Positions 1 to 8,823 of a stretch of DNA of 64,000 bases are shown here, in pieces. The DNA lies in NCBI GenBank assembly GCA_016938675.1, contig JAFGUF010000027.1:1-64000 (forward strand), read 5' to 3'. The translations under genes were made by a program, and so were the position numbers. The notes below the pieces were generated by a model, which was given only the letters and a program-made list of their open reading frames with translations, ran no database searches and was not told the DNA's origin. Source of the stretch: Clostridia bacterium (GTDB taxonomy: Bacteria > Bacillota > Clostridia > Christensenellales > UMGS416). Numbering within the stretch: position 1 is the first letter of the stretch; every line of letters starts with the position of its first letter.

Positions 1-120
1 ATTTTCTTGTCTTGCTTTGTAGTTTTCAAGGTGCTTTTCCCTGTTAGCTTTCGCCTTCAAGCTCTGTCCCCTATCCGGCGACAGCTAGACTAGAATAACA
101 TATACCTAATTGGATGTCAA
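1..120 (-). promoter_or_regulatory. rRNA-operon-type promoter and transcribed leader, firing left out of the window
   Basis: On the minus strand there is a -35 TTGACA (115-120), a 17-bp spacer and a -10 TATTCT (92-97), with AT-rich, A-tract DNA upstream that could act as an UP element. The transcribed part contains an AGCTT...AAAGCT hairpin and then a CACCTTGAAAACTA-like stretch, typical of the leader or spacer just before 16S or 23S rRNA in Firmicutes. The rRNA gene itself would lie beyond base 1, so this is an inference from the leader. Bases 121-322, between this promoter and the helicase gene, are AT-rich and hold no gene that I can support. Confidence 0.6.
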
Positions 121-322
121 TAATAAAAATGAAAAAATTATCGTTTTTTTGATGTTTATTTTTATGCTTTTTTTTGCTAGTCATCTTAGTATCTTAAGAT
201 AACATAAATATACTAATTATCAACCTTAAACCCACTATATGTTGTATAAGATTTTTTCTTCAATATTTATACTTATAGTGAACTATACTATATTTTTCTA
301 TTGCCATCCAACTTTTATGCCG

Positions 323-2731
323 CTACTCGCTCCAGAAATCATCAAGGCTTTTATTTATATCTGAACTGTCATCAACATATTCCACCGGCTTCCACCAGTC
401 TGGCATTAAATCCTGATATTCCTGCCTTGCGAATCTTCTGTCTATTAGCAGCACTGTTCCTTTATCCTCTTCAGATCTGATTACTCTTCCCGCCGCCTGA
501 AGTACTTTATTAAATCCGGGATAAATATATGCGTATCCCAACCCTTCTTCATCCTTCGTATTATGAAATTCTTTTATAAAGTTATTTTCGAGGCTAATCA
601 TCGGAAATCCCGTTCCGATAATAACCGCCCCGATAAGCTTTTCTCCCCGCAGGTCAATACCTTCAGAGAACACTCCACCCATAACTGCAAACGCTGCCAT
701 ATGTGCGTCTTCTTCAAATAATGATATAAAGCCTTCCCTAGCGTCGGTGTCCATCGTCCTTTCCTGCTTCGGTGCAAATATGTCATTATATAGCGATATG
801 AATAGGTTATGAGCTTTTTCCATATAGCCATATGAAGGGAAGAATATTAAGTACTTTCCTCTTTTAGCTTTTACAAATGTATATATGTTTCCGACTAGCT
901 CTGCAATAAATCTCTCTCTGAATTTGTATTCCACAGGAATAGCAGCATTAACCAGCAGCCGAAAGTTGCCCTTGTCAAAAGGCGAAGGCAGAGAATGACT
1001 ATTGAAAATTGCCTCTTTCTGCAAAAGCCTGGCATAGTATTCAAAAGGAGTAAGGCTGGCGGAAAACATTATCGTAGCTCTTGATTTATTATGGCATTCC
1101 TGCAGCCTGCTTGATGGATCAATGCAAAACATCCTAGCCCTTATATCATTACCCTCTAAAAAGAAATAATGAATATAATTTTCATCCGCCTTATTTACTG
1201 CAAAAAGATAACCTTTTGTCTGATAGAATGCATCTGCCAAATCGTTAGTATATTCTCTTACTGAAGACATATCGAGTATCTTTTCAGCTGCCTGTGTAAA
1301 CCCCTCCAGCAGTTCATTTAGTTCGTCCAGAGGATTGCATAGCACTTCATAGCTCATTTCCTCTGTTTTCATATGTTTTTCTTCGCGGTTAAAATAATCA
1401 ATTATACTATTGATATATTTCAGCGTAAGTCGGCCATTCTTGGTTCTTACTCCCTGCATTGTATTGGAGACTATTATATATGTATCTCGGTTTACTTCAC
1501 CTGAGTACATTTCCCTTGCTCTGCTCACCAGGTTATGCGCCTCATCTGCGAGAATTATATATTCTCCGCCTTCATCAAAAAATCTCTTCAGCTTTGCTCT
1601 GGGGTCGTACACATTATTGAAATCGCATATTATAATATCGCATTCTAATGACATATCTAAGGAAAGCTCAAACGGGCAAAGATGATATTTGTCCGCAGTT
1701 TTTCTTATATCCTTAAGGTCGTAATGCTTATTTTCTTCAAATGTGTCCATTGCAGCGCCAAGCCGGTCAAAATACCCCTTTGCTCTGGGACAAACATTAG
1801 GATGACAGTTGTATATTTCCTGCGGGCAGGATTTTTCCTTTGCGGTAAGCGTAATGCTGTTTACTATCAGTCCTTTTTTTCGAAGCGTATCTATCGTATC
1901 GCGAGCAACCTGCTTAATTGTGTTTTTAGCAGTTGCGTAGAATATTTTTTCTGTATCCTCTTTGGCGAATATCTTAATCGCAGGGTATATTGTGCCCATT
2001 GTTTTGCCTATGCCTGTCGGTGCCTGAAGGAATTGAATCTTGCCTTCACGACATGCTTTGTATACATATGTGGCCATCTCTTTCTGACCTGCGCGGTATG
2101 CCGCATAAGGGAATTTTAGATTGTCAGCAGATAAATTCCTTTTGTTTATATGGTCCTGCCTTTTATCAAATATTTCAATGATCCTGTGTAAGTTGTCAAT
2201 AAACCAATCTAGGATTTCATCTTTCGCATATAAATATTCAAATATATGTGCCTTTGACGTGTCGTATTCTATGTATGCAATCCTAGCGCCTATTTCCTCT
2301 AAATTGTTTTCAATTAGGTACATTGCGCAATAGCATTTGCACTGAGCCAGATGCTCATTCTGAGGGGACAGGTTCTTCGTCGGTTCCCCAAACAGTGTCT
2401 TTATCTCTTCTATTACATGTATTTCTTTGCTCGTATCAACAATGTCTGCCCTGCCGCTCACTGTCATACATACCAGATTCCCATCAGCAGTATATTTCAG
2501 GGGAAGCTCGCTGATTTTCCCTTGATCCTCCTGCCTTTTTATATGGGTTTGTATGCCTTGTTGCATTCTTTTAGTGTATAGTGCTCCTCCGCCTAGGTCG
2601 CCGCTCTGCATTGTCATGCTTACAAACTGATGTACAGATATATTATATTTCTTTTTATCTGGTAATTTCATGCCTATAAGTATATCACAACTGAGTACAT
2701 TATTAATATCTAATAATGTTTTTATAGCCAT
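323..2731 (-). CDS. PD-(D/E)XK nuclease-like / XPD-DinG family DNA helicase
   Basis: Probable ATP-dependent DNA helicase of superfamily 2 (XPD/DinG/Rad3 group), acting in DNA repair. The C-terminal three quarters carry Walker A APTGIGKT (residues 237-244), a cluster of cysteines that fits the XPD iron-sulfur domain (C302, C309, C314, C352), a DEAH box (396-399) and motif VI QAAGRVIRS near the C-terminus. The first 200 residues look like a Cas4/RecB-type PD-(D/E)XK nuclease fold, with D96, E109-x-K111 and a QxxxY-like QCKCY (130-134). This fusion is known in Clostridia. The start is uncertain: no strong ribosome site precedes residue 1, and Met21, just before a conserved-looking ISVHQFV block, is a reasonable alternative. 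The gene stands alone, divergent from the CapA-like pair. Confidence 0.85.
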   Translation of the reverse strand: MAIKTLLDINNVLSCDILIGMKLPDKKKYNISVHQFVSMTMQSGDLGGGALYTKRMQQGIQTHIKRQEDQGKISELPLKYTADGNLVCMTVSGRADIVDTSKEIHVIEEIKTLFGEPTKNLSPQNEHLAQCKCYCAMYLIENNLEEIGARIAYIEYDTSKAHIFEYLYAKDEILDWFIDNLHRIIEIFDKRQDHINKRNLSADNLKFPYAAYRAGQKEMATYVYKACREGKIQFLQAPTGIGKTMGTIYPAIKIFAKEDTEKIFYATAKNTIKQVARDTIDTLRKKGLIVNSITLTAKEKSCPQEIYNCHPNVCPRAKGYFDRLGAAMDTFEENKHYDLKDIRKTADKYHLCPFELSLDMSLECDIIICDFNNVYDPRAKLKRFFDEGGEYIILADEAHNLVSRAREMYSGEVNRDTYIIVSNTMQGVRTKNGRLTLKYINSIIDYFNREEKHMKTEEMSYEVLCNPLDELNELLEGFTQAAEKILDMSSVREYTNDLADAFYQTKGYLFAVNKADENYIHYFFLEGNDIRARMFCIDPSSRLQECHNKSRATIMFSASLTPFEYYARLLQKEAIFNSHSLPSPFDKGNFRLLVNAAIPVEYKFRERFIAELVGNIYTFVKAKRGKYLIFFPSYGYMEKAHNLFISLYNDIFAPKQERTMDTDAREGFISLFEEDAHMAAFAVMGGVFSEGIDLRGEKLIGAVIIGTGFPMISLENNFIKEFHNTKDEEGLGYAYIYPGFNKVLQAAGRVIRSEEDKGTVLLIDRRFARQEYQDLMPDWWKPVEYVDDSSDINKSLDDFWSE

Positions 2732-2869
2732 TATTTAGTTGATATATCTTTATGATAATGTATAATAATATTACTGCTATAAAAAAATCAACTAACTAAT
2801 AAGTATATTAAATATATATTAGTCGATTCTAGCGGATTAAAAATGGGTTAAATATAAATAATTGGGAAA

Positions 2870-4210
2870 ATGAAAAAAAAACTTTTAATAATATCATCAA
2901 TAATATTCCTTGCTATAGTCTCGGTAATTGCAATATCTGTGTTTTCAAACCAAGGCAAGCTATTTTCAATTAAGGCTGAGGACTCACCTTCGCCTTCTGC
3001 TACGGAATACATTTCGCCTTCCCCGACAGCTACTGAGGCTCCAACACCCATTCCTACAGAGACTCCGGAGCCTATTCCAGAATATACAGATATAGTAATA
3101 GGCTTCACGGGAGACATAATTTCTCATGAACGCGTTCTTGATAACGCTATAAGGTGGGATAACGGAAGCAAGTCGTATACCTTTGACCATATATTCAAGT
3201 ATATTAAGCCGGCTCTTGACTATCCTGATTTAATGATTGCAAATCTTGAATCACCAATAGCAGGGGAGGCAGTGGGATATTCTGTCACCAATACGCTTAC
3301 ATTTAATTTCCCTGACGAAATCGCGACAGCAATCAAGAATTCCGGAATTGATATGGTGCTTAATGCAAATAATCACGCATGCGACAAAAACCCTGAAGGC
3401 CTATTCCGCACTCTTGATGTGCTTGATGAAGTCGGGCTTATGCACACAGGTGCATGGCGTAGCCCCGAAGAGCGGTCAGTACCTACGGTTGTGGATATTC
3501 AAGGCATTAAGGTTGGTATTGTTTCCGCTACTTTTTCTCTTAACGGAAGGGAAGCGTACGTTGATAAAGAAATCCTAAGTTACATGACATGCTTTATAGA
3601 TACTGACCAAGTAAAAGAACAGATAGATTTGTGCCGCGAGTACGGAGCCGAAATAGTAATCGTTTCTCCCCATATGGGCGATGAGTATGCGCAGTATACC
3701 AGAGAGGGTTTTCGTGATTATGCGCGCGCATATATTGCCATGGGAGCAGATTTGGTTGTAGCTCACCACCCACATGTTTTGCAATCATCAGAGATTGTTG
3801 AAGTGGAGCTTGAAGACGGAACTATCAAGCAGGGGGTAGTTTTCTTTTCAATAGGCAACTTCATGAGCAATCAAGTAACGCTAGGATACAAAGATTTTGC
3901 CCGCGAAGCGAGGGAAACGGGAATAATTCTATACGTTAATATTCAAAAAAACAACTACACCGGTGAGGTGAAAATAGAAAGCCTGGAATACCTTCCTATA
4001 TGGATGCTTCGCAGAGCGGATATCAATCCCCGCATATACGCTGTCCTTCCTGCAGGTAAAGATATAGATTTTCTTTCAGATACATACACCGACCTTAAGT
4101 TTACGGAGGCAAACCTGGCAAGCCTTGCCAGGGCATGGGATTTGGCCATCAGTCAGGTAGGCGTTGAATATGCGGATGTTCTTTCAGATGTTCCGGTCAG
4201 AGACGAATAG
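2870..4210 (+). CDS. CapA-family metallophosphatase-like surface protein, copy 1
   Basis: Extracytoplasmic protein of the CapA (PGA_cap) family, whose namesake takes part in poly-gamma-glutamate capsule export or anchoring; the biochemical activity of most members is unknown. Residues 1-25 form a membrane anchor or uncleaved signal segment. A Ser/Pro/Thr-rich spacer of about 30 residues follows (SPSPS..., PTPIPTETPEP), probably spanning the wall. The catalytic-type domain carries GFTGDII, NLESPIAG, NANNHACD, SPHMGDEY, VVAHHPHVLQ and FSIGNF, which match the metal-binding signatures of calcineurin-like CapA domains. There are no capB or capC homologues nearby, so a polyglutamate role is not supported by context. 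It forms a tandem pair with the next gene, 16 bases away. Confidence 0.88.
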   Translation: MKKKLLIISSIIFLAIVSVIAISVFSNQGKLFSIKAEDSPSPSATEYISPSPTATEAPTPIPTETPEPIPEYTDIVIGFTGDIISHERVLDNAIRWDNGSKSYTFDHIFKYIKPALDYPDLMIANLESPIAGEAVGYSVTNTLTFNFPDEIATAIKNSGIDMVLNANNHACDKNPEGLFRTLDVLDEVGLMHTGAWRSPEERSVPTVVDIQGIKVGIVSATFSLNGREAYVDKEILSYMTCFIDTDQVKEQIDLCREYGAEIVIVSPHMGDEYAQYTREGFRDYARAYIAMGADLVVAHHPHVLQSSEIVEVELEDGTIKQGVVFFSIGNFMSNQVTLGYKDFAREARETGIILYVNIQKNNYTGEVKIESLEYLPIWMLRRADINPRIYAVLPAGKDIDFLSDTYTDLKFTEANLASLARAWDLAISQVGVEYADVLSDVPVRDE

Positions 4211-4226
4211 TCCTTAGTTTGTTAAT

Positions 4227-5573
4227 ATGAATATAATAAATAGAAAAAATAATTGTAATAAATATATTTATATATGCATAATTTTAGCTTCATTGCTGAT
4301 TCTATCAGCATGCCAGCCCGGCATGAATACTCAAGAGAGCGCTTCACCGAATTTAAATTGTACTTCCTCGCCTTCTCCTATCGTTTCTACTGAAGTATCC
4401 CCTTCACAAGCTATGGTATATACTCCAGAGCCGACTCCTTATGAAGAACCCTATACAACAATAATAATTGGTTCAACCGGTGACATTATGGCGCATCTTT
4501 CCCAAATTGCAGATGCCCAGTACGCAGCAGAGGGAGAACATACATTTACAACGGAAGGAAATGAACTGTATTCATTTGACCACTGGTTTGAATACATAAA
4601 GCCTTCGCTTGAGTATGCAGACCTAATGATAGGAAATTTGGAAACCACGATTGCCTCCGATAATTCACTTGTATCAGGATATCCTTTTTTTGCGGCACCA
4701 AAAGAAATCCTCCCTGCACTCAAAAGTGCAGGATTTGATGTGCTGGTTAATGCAAATAACCATATGCTTGACAAAGAACAAACCGGGCTTATTTCGACAG
4801 TAACATCTATTGATGAAGCAGATATATTCCACACCGGAGCTTGGACATCCTTAGAGAGCAAGAATACTCCCTTGATAATTGACGTTAAAGGCGTTAAAGT
4901 AGGCATTGTCTCGGCAACCACTTCGTTAAACGACCAGGAAAAGCATCTATCCTCAGACGAGCAGGAATATATGTACACCTTGGCAAGCGATCTTGATGAT
5001 ATGTACCGCCAGATTAAAAATTGCAGGGATTCAGGGGCCGATTTAGTTGTGGTATGTCCTCATTGGGGATATCAATACGAGATATATCCTAACGCGGGAC
5101 AGATATCACTTGCAGAAGAATACATAAAGATGGGTGCAGATATCATTCTTGCCCATCACCCTCATGTCCTGCAGCCCGTTGACATACTAAAGGTTGAGTG
5201 CTATGACGGAACAGAGAGAGAGGGCGTTGTTTTCTGGTCTCTCGGCAATTTTGTTTCAAGTCAAATGAGCAAGATTGAGACCGTATCTGGTGCTATTGCA
5301 TATGTAACAATCACAGTAAATAACGAAACAGGGCAGTTTACAATTGACGATGTCAGCTATCTTCCGGTTTGGACATATATTGAATACAGCAGCGAAACAG
5401 ACAGTAAAAGCTACTGTGTTCTTCCGGTAGGTGAAATCCTAGATAATCCTGAATTGATAAGCGGCCTAACCTCCCGCGACCTTAGCAGGGATTTAGAAAA
5501 GGTCTGGAATCTGGTTACAAATCGTCTTGGAACTTCCGTAGCCCAACCACTAAGAACTGTACCCATAAGCTAA
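4227..5573 (+). CDS. CapA-family lipoprotein, copy 2
   Basis: Second CapA-family protein, clearly paralogous to its upstream neighbour: GSTGDIMAH, NLETTIAS, NANNHMLD, CPHWGYQYE, LAHHPHVLQP and WSLGNFVS match block for block. Unlike copy 1 it has a lipoprotein signal, with a hydrophobic segment at about residues 13-28 and a lipobox LSAC (Cys30), then a Ser/Thr/Pro-rich linker. It should therefore be lipid-anchored on the outer face of the membrane. The start codon lacks a good Shine-Dalgarno sequence and lies 16 bases after the previous stop, so translation may be coupled. Probable tandem duplication followed by a change of anchoring. Substrate unknown. Confidence 0.88.
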   Translation: MNIINRKNNCNKYIYICIILASLLILSACQPGMNTQESASPNLNCTSSPSPIVSTEVSPSQAMVYTPEPTPYEEPYTTIIIGSTGDIMAHLSQIADAQYAAEGEHTFTTEGNELYSFDHWFEYIKPSLEYADLMIGNLETTIASDNSLVSGYPFFAAPKEILPALKSAGFDVLVNANNHMLDKEQTGLISTVTSIDEADIFHTGAWTSLESKNTPLIIDVKGVKVGIVSATTSLNDQEKHLSSDEQEYMYTLASDLDDMYRQIKNCRDSGADLVVVCPHWGYQYEIYPNAGQISLAEEYIKMGADIILAHHPHVLQPVDILKVECYDGTEREGVVFWSLGNFVSSQMSKIETVSGAIAYVTITVNNETGQFTIDDVSYLPVWTYIEYSSETDSKSYCVLPVGEILDNPELISGLTSRDLSRDLEKVWNLVTNRLGTSVAQPLRTVPIS

Positions 5574-5651
5574 CGGTATACCACATATTGACAACGTCAC
5601 CAAACTCCCTGTTTAGTGGCATTCCAGTATATAAATATATCCATTTTTTTA

Positions 5652-5785
5652 TTGACAGTATGCCGTGTATATAGTAAAATACGTAGTGCTGACTATACGC
5701 TCACATGCCCCGAGCGGCAGGAAGCCCGGTATATGCAGAACCGGCTACCAGAATTTTTGCAAAAATATTACGGAGGTATCCATCT
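5652..5785 (+). promoter_or_regulatory. Promoter and structured leader of rplM-rpsI (L13-leader-like)
   Basis: A strong promoter is visible: -35 TTGACA (5652-5657), 17-bp spacer, -10 TAAAAT (5675-5680). The resulting leader of about 100 nt includes a hairpin CCGGT...ACCGG (5726-5744) and ends with the ribosome site GGAGG (5772-5776), 9 bases before the rplM ATG. L13 leaders that mediate autogenous control are known in Firmicutes; whether this one matches that family needs a covariance-model search. An open frame that starts at 5705 inside the leader is not the gene start. Confidence 0.6.
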
Positions 5786-6220
5786 ATGAGCACATTCATG
5801 GCAAATGAGCAGAATGTTGAACGCAAATGGTATATTATAGATGCAAAAGGCAAGCCCCTTGGAAGAGTAGCTTCTCAGGTGGCTCACGTTTTGCGCGGCA
5901 AGCACAAACCCACATTTACAACTCACGTTGACACCGGGGATTTCGTAATCGTAATCAATTGCAAAGAAGCGGTGCTGACAGGCAAAAAGCTTGAGCAGAA
6001 AATGTACTATCATCATTCAGGCTATGTTGGCGGACTTAAGGCAACTCCTTATAAGGAAATAATGGAGAAAAGGCCTGAACTCGCAATGAGGAAAGCAGTT
6101 GAAAGAATGCTCCCTAAGAATCGTTTGGGCAGGGCTATGATTAAAAAATTGCGTTTATACCCAGGCAGCGAGCATCAACATCAGGGACAGCAGCCTGAAG
6201 TAATGGAAATTAGAATATAA
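5786..6220 (+). CDS. rplM: 50S ribosomal protein L13
   Basis: Structural protein of the large ribosomal subunit, binding 23S rRNA early in assembly. The 144-residue product has the family's usual length and hallmarks: [18 protein letters not shown] near the N-terminus, the central [10 protein letters not shown] and the C-terminal MLPKNRLGR with [10 protein letters not shown] chose ATG 5786 because GGAGG sits at the right distance and the family starts there; an upstream in-frame ATG at 5705 would add 27 residues that lie in the leader RNA. It is followed after 34 bases by rpsI, the usual two-gene operon. Confidence 0.97.
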   Translation: MSTFMANEQNVERKWYIIDAKGKPLGRVASQVAHVLRGKHKPTFTTHVDTGDFVIVINCKEAVLTGKKLEQKMYYHHSGYVGGLKATPYKEIMEKRPELAMRKAVERMLPKNRLGRAMIKKLRLYPGSEHQHQGQQPEVMEIRI

Positions 6221-6254
6221 TACAATCATACTTTAAGAAAGGAATAATTATAAT

Positions 6255-6647
6255 ATGTCACAAGCACAGTATTGGGGAACAGGAAGACGTAAATCAGCAG
6301 TTGCAAGAGTGCGTTTAGTTCCCGGTAATGGAAAAGTTACTATAAATAAAAAAGACATGGACGAATATTTCGGATTTGAAACATTAAAGATGATTGTACG
6401 TCAGCCTTTAGTATTAACAAAAACCGAGGGAAGCTATGACGTCCTTGTAAATGTAAACGGCGGCGGATATACAGGACAGGCAGGCGCTATTAGGCACGGG
6501 ATTTCAAGAGCTCTGCTGGAAGTTAATCCAGAATTAAGGCCTGCTCTTAAGAAAGCCGGATTCCTTACAAGAGACCCACGCATGAAGGAGCGTAAAAAGT
6601 ACGGCCTCAAGGCAGCCCGTCGTGCTCCTCAGTTCTCAAAACGTTAA
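6255..6647 (+). CDS. rpsI: 30S ribosomal protein S9
   Basis: Small-subunit protein whose C-terminal tail reaches the P-site tRNA. The 130 residues match the family throughout: [16 protein letters not shown] at the N-terminus, the [19 protein letters not shown] core and a basic tail that ends in SKR, the conserved last residues that contact tRNA. It has a good ribosome site (AAAGGAA). It is the second gene of the rplM-rpsI operon and is followed at once by a rho-independent terminator. Confidence 0.97.
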   Translation: MSQAQYWGTGRRKSAVARVRLVPGNGKVTINKKDMDEYFGFETLKMIVRQPLVLTKTEGSYDVLVNVNGGGYTGQAGAIRHGISRALLEVNPELRPALKKAGFLTRDPRMKERKKYGLKAARRAPQFSKR

Positions 6648-6658
6648 CTTGTTTATTC

Positions 6659-6690
6659 AAAAAGCTTCCCTTGTGGGAAGCTTTTTTTAT
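6659..6690 (+). terminator. Rho-independent terminator of rplM-rpsI
   Basis: A perfect AAGCTTCCC / GGGAAGCTT stem with a short TTGT loop is followed by a run of T. It starts 11 bases after the rpsI stop codon. Confidence 0.93.
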
Positions 6691-6739
6691 TAAGCACAGA
6701 ATTCTAGAGTTGTATATATTGTGGAAAGTGTAAATAAAT

Positions 6740-7543
6740 ATGAATAAGTATGAATTTGATATAATAAAGGACAAAGCGGAAGCATTTAATTATTCGTCTT
6801 TCACATATATTGAATATGAAGATGTTGCCAATTACGACTTGATGATAGATAACAGTGCAATTATTCTCTTGCTTGGGTATAATTACGAATCTAAATGCTA
6901 TGAATATATATGGGCTGCGAATATGGTAGATGCATTAATTTCTTCATTGAACCATGAAAAATCATTTTTTCTTTCATTCATTCCTGATGAATGGGTTGGT
7001 ATTTTAGAGAAATCCGGATTTCACATTAGAAACGCATGGCACGATTACTTTCTGTACAATCTGGACAACATTATTATAAAAAATAATAATGCTACAGATT
7101 ATTTAAAATTATCGGAAGTTAACGAAGCCTCCCGTCTTACTATGGAATGTATGGGGCAGAGTCGTGGCTTTACAGGACAAACACCTCAATGGTTTATAAA
7201 TTGGTTGGCCAATGATAATGAGATAAAGAATACAGCTGTTCTCGTGGAGCGCACAGCAGATGGAACGATTTATGGAATATTGTGCGTTGGAACATATGGG
7301 CACGATACGGACAAAGGGCCTGTTGTATGGATTAGGGAACTAGCCGTTAAGCCAGATTTTCAGAATAAGGGAATTGCAAGGAAGCTCATATCGCAAGCCT
7401 TGGCATACGGTAAGGAAAAAGGCGCTCAGAAAGCATTCCTGGCAGTAGACGAGGATAACAAAAATGCAATTCATCTATATAAATCTATAGGTTTTACTGC
7501 CGGTGTGGAAAAGTCTGAGATAACTATGATAAAGCATAATTGA
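6740..7543 (+). CDS. GNAT-family N-acetyltransferase
   Basis: Probable acetyl-CoA-dependent acyltransferase. The C-terminal 140 residues form a typical GNAT domain: the beta4 strand WIRELAVKPDFQ, the acetyl-CoA pyrophosphate loop Q-N-K-G-I-A-R-K (the Q/RxxGxG/A signature), and the beta5-alpha4 segment with AFLAVDEDNKNAIHLYKSIGF. The N-terminal 120 residues, rich in aromatic and acidic residues, are not a recognisable GNAT repeat and may determine substrate. Acceptor unknown. It is a single gene between the rpsI terminator and trxB, with a weak ribosome site (GGAAAG). Confidence 0.85.
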   Translation: MNKYEFDIIKDKAEAFNYSSFTYIEYEDVANYDLMIDNSAIILLLGYNYESKCYEYIWAANMVDALISSLNHEKSFFLSFIPDEWVGILEKSGFHIRNAWHDYFLYNLDNIIIKNNNATDYLKLSEVNEASRLTMECMGQSRGFTGQTPQWFINWLANDNEIKNTAVLVERTADGTIYGILCVGTYGHDTDKGPVVWIRELAVKPDFQNKGIARKLISQALAYGKEKGAQKAFLAVDEDNKNAIHLYKSIGFTAGVEKSEITMIKHN

Positions 7544-7667
7544 AAAGAATATTGTATTGAGCACTATTAAAGCTTATTTTATATTTTTTGTGATTTTGCT
7601 ACATAAAGTTTTGCATTTTGTGTATAATATTATGGAGCAATAAAATTATAGTATAGAGGAACTTGTT

Positions 7668-8591
7668 ATGGAAAAAGATATTATTATTATTGGCGGAGGC
7701 CCTGCAGGGCTGACTGCCGCGATATATGCAGCACGCGCAGGATTGGATATAGTCCTTATTGAAAAGATGTTTTCAGGCGGACAGATAGCAACAACGGACA
7801 GCCTTGAAAACTACCCCGGCTTTCCTAATCCCATAAGTGGTGTGGATTTCAGCATGGCTTTAGATGAACAGGCAAGAAATTTCGGCGTTGAAATTATAAA
7901 CGAAGAAGTCACTGAATACCACCTTACAGGCCCAGTAAAAAAAGTAACAACTACAGGTGGAATATATACTGCGTATACAGTTATACTGGCTACCGGTGCG
8001 CAATCTAGGCTTCTAGGCGTACCCGGCGAGGATAAATACCGGGGTAGGGGAGTTTCCTACTGTGCCACATGCGACGGATCATTCTATAGGGATAAAGTCG
8101 TTGCTGTAGTAGGTGGCGGAGACACAGCCTGTGAAGATGCAGAATACCTCTCAAAGATAGCAAAAAAAGTTTATCTGGTTCATAGAAGAGATGAGCTGAG
8201 AGCAGCTTATATAATAGCCCAAAGGGTGCTTAAAAATCCAAAAGTTCAGATACTATGGGATAGCGTGGTTGACAAGATTGAAGGCGCAGACAAAGTAACC
8301 GATATGCAGATAAGAAATAAGATTACCGGCGAAACAAAGAAAGTTGATGTAGACGGCGTTTTTGTAGCAATTGGCCTGATACCAAATACCAGCGATATAA
8401 AGAACAATATTCGTCTGGATAACGGCGGATATATAATAACGGATGAACGCATGGCTACCAATGTACTCGGCGTATTCGCAGCTGGAGATGTCCGTACCAC
8501 TCCTCTTCGCCAAGTCGTCACAGCATGTGCAGACGGCGCTGTAGCGGCTGAAAGCGCAAGATTATATTTAAATGACCACATGAGTTCGTAA
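7668..8591 (+). CDS. trxB: Thioredoxin-disulfide reductase
   Basis: Flavoenzyme that reduces oxidised thioredoxin with NADPH in the cytoplasm. The 307 residues match the low-molecular-weight family: FAD-binding IGGGPAGLTAAIYAARAG at the N-terminus, the redox-active CATC disulfide (around residue 134-137) inside YCATCDGSF, the NADPH-binding GGGDTACEDA, the phosphate-binding HRRDELRA that indicates NADPH rather than NADH, and the C-terminal FAD motif FAAGDVRTTPLRQV. A ribosome site AGAGGAA precedes the ATG. No thioredoxin gene is adjacent. It is followed by the SCIFF genes, which have their own promoter. Confidence 0.95.
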   Translation: MEKDIIIIGGGPAGLTAAIYAARAGLDIVLIEKMFSGGQIATTDSLENYPGFPNPISGVDFSMALDEQARNFGVEIINEEVTEYHLTGPVKKVTTTGGIYTAYTVILATGAQSRLLGVPGEDKYRGRGVSYCATCDGSFYRDKVVAVVGGGDTACEDAEYLSKIAKKVYLVHRRDELRAAYIIAQRVLKNPKVQILWDSVVDKIEGADKVTDMQIRNKITGETKKVDVDGVFVAIGLIPNTSDIKNNIRLDNGGYIITDERMATNVLGVFAAGDVRTTPLRQVVTACADGAVAAESARLYLNDHMSS

Positions 8592-8601
8592 CAATATTTA
8601 C

Positions 8602-8630
8602 TTGTTAAAATAACTGTTTATGTGTATAAT
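8602..8630 (+). promoter_or_regulatory. Promoter of the SCIFF operon
   Basis: -35 TTGTTA (8602-8607), 17-bp spacer, -10 TATAAT (8625-8630), 35 bases before the scfA start. The spacing and -10 are consensus. No operator-like repeat is visible. Confidence 0.7.
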
Positions 8631-8664
8631 ATCATAAGAACAAAAAAGGAAAAGGATGTTTATT

Positions 8665-8823
8665 ATGAAACACATAAAAGTTATTAAATCCAACTGTTTA
8701 AAGACAGACGGCGGCTGCGGTGAATGCCAGTCATCCTGCCAGAGCGCCTGCAAAACATCTTGCACAGTAGGCAACCAGGAATGCGCAAGCGAGACAAGCA
8801 AAACTAATGATACATACCTTTAA
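8665..8823 (+). CDS. scfA: SCIFF ranthipeptide precursor (six-cysteine peptide), with one additional cysteine
   Basis: Short peptide of 52 residues starting MKHIKVIKSN, with the hallmark core from Cys18 to Cys40 that includes CGECQSSCQSACKTSC and TVGNQEC. It is the precursor of the SCIFF family ('six cysteines in forty-five residues'), a RiPP found almost universally in Clostridia, in which a radical-SAM enzyme joins cysteine sulfur to side-chain carbons. Cysteines are at 11, 18, 21, 25, 29, 33 and 40; the last six are the family set and Cys11 is extra. Its stop codon overlaps the start of the maturase gene by 17 bases. Ribosome site AAAAGGA. The biological role of SCIFF peptides is not settled; quorum or redox roles have been proposed. 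Confidence 0.93.
   Translation: MKHIKVIKSNCLKTDGGCGECQSSCQSACKTSCTVGNQECASETSKTNDTYL

Noticed and set aside
5705-5785. N-terminal extension of L13 from an upstream in-frame ATG
   Set aside because: It lies in the leader RNA downstream of a consensus promoter, while GGAGG and the family's usual N-terminus point to ATG 5786.
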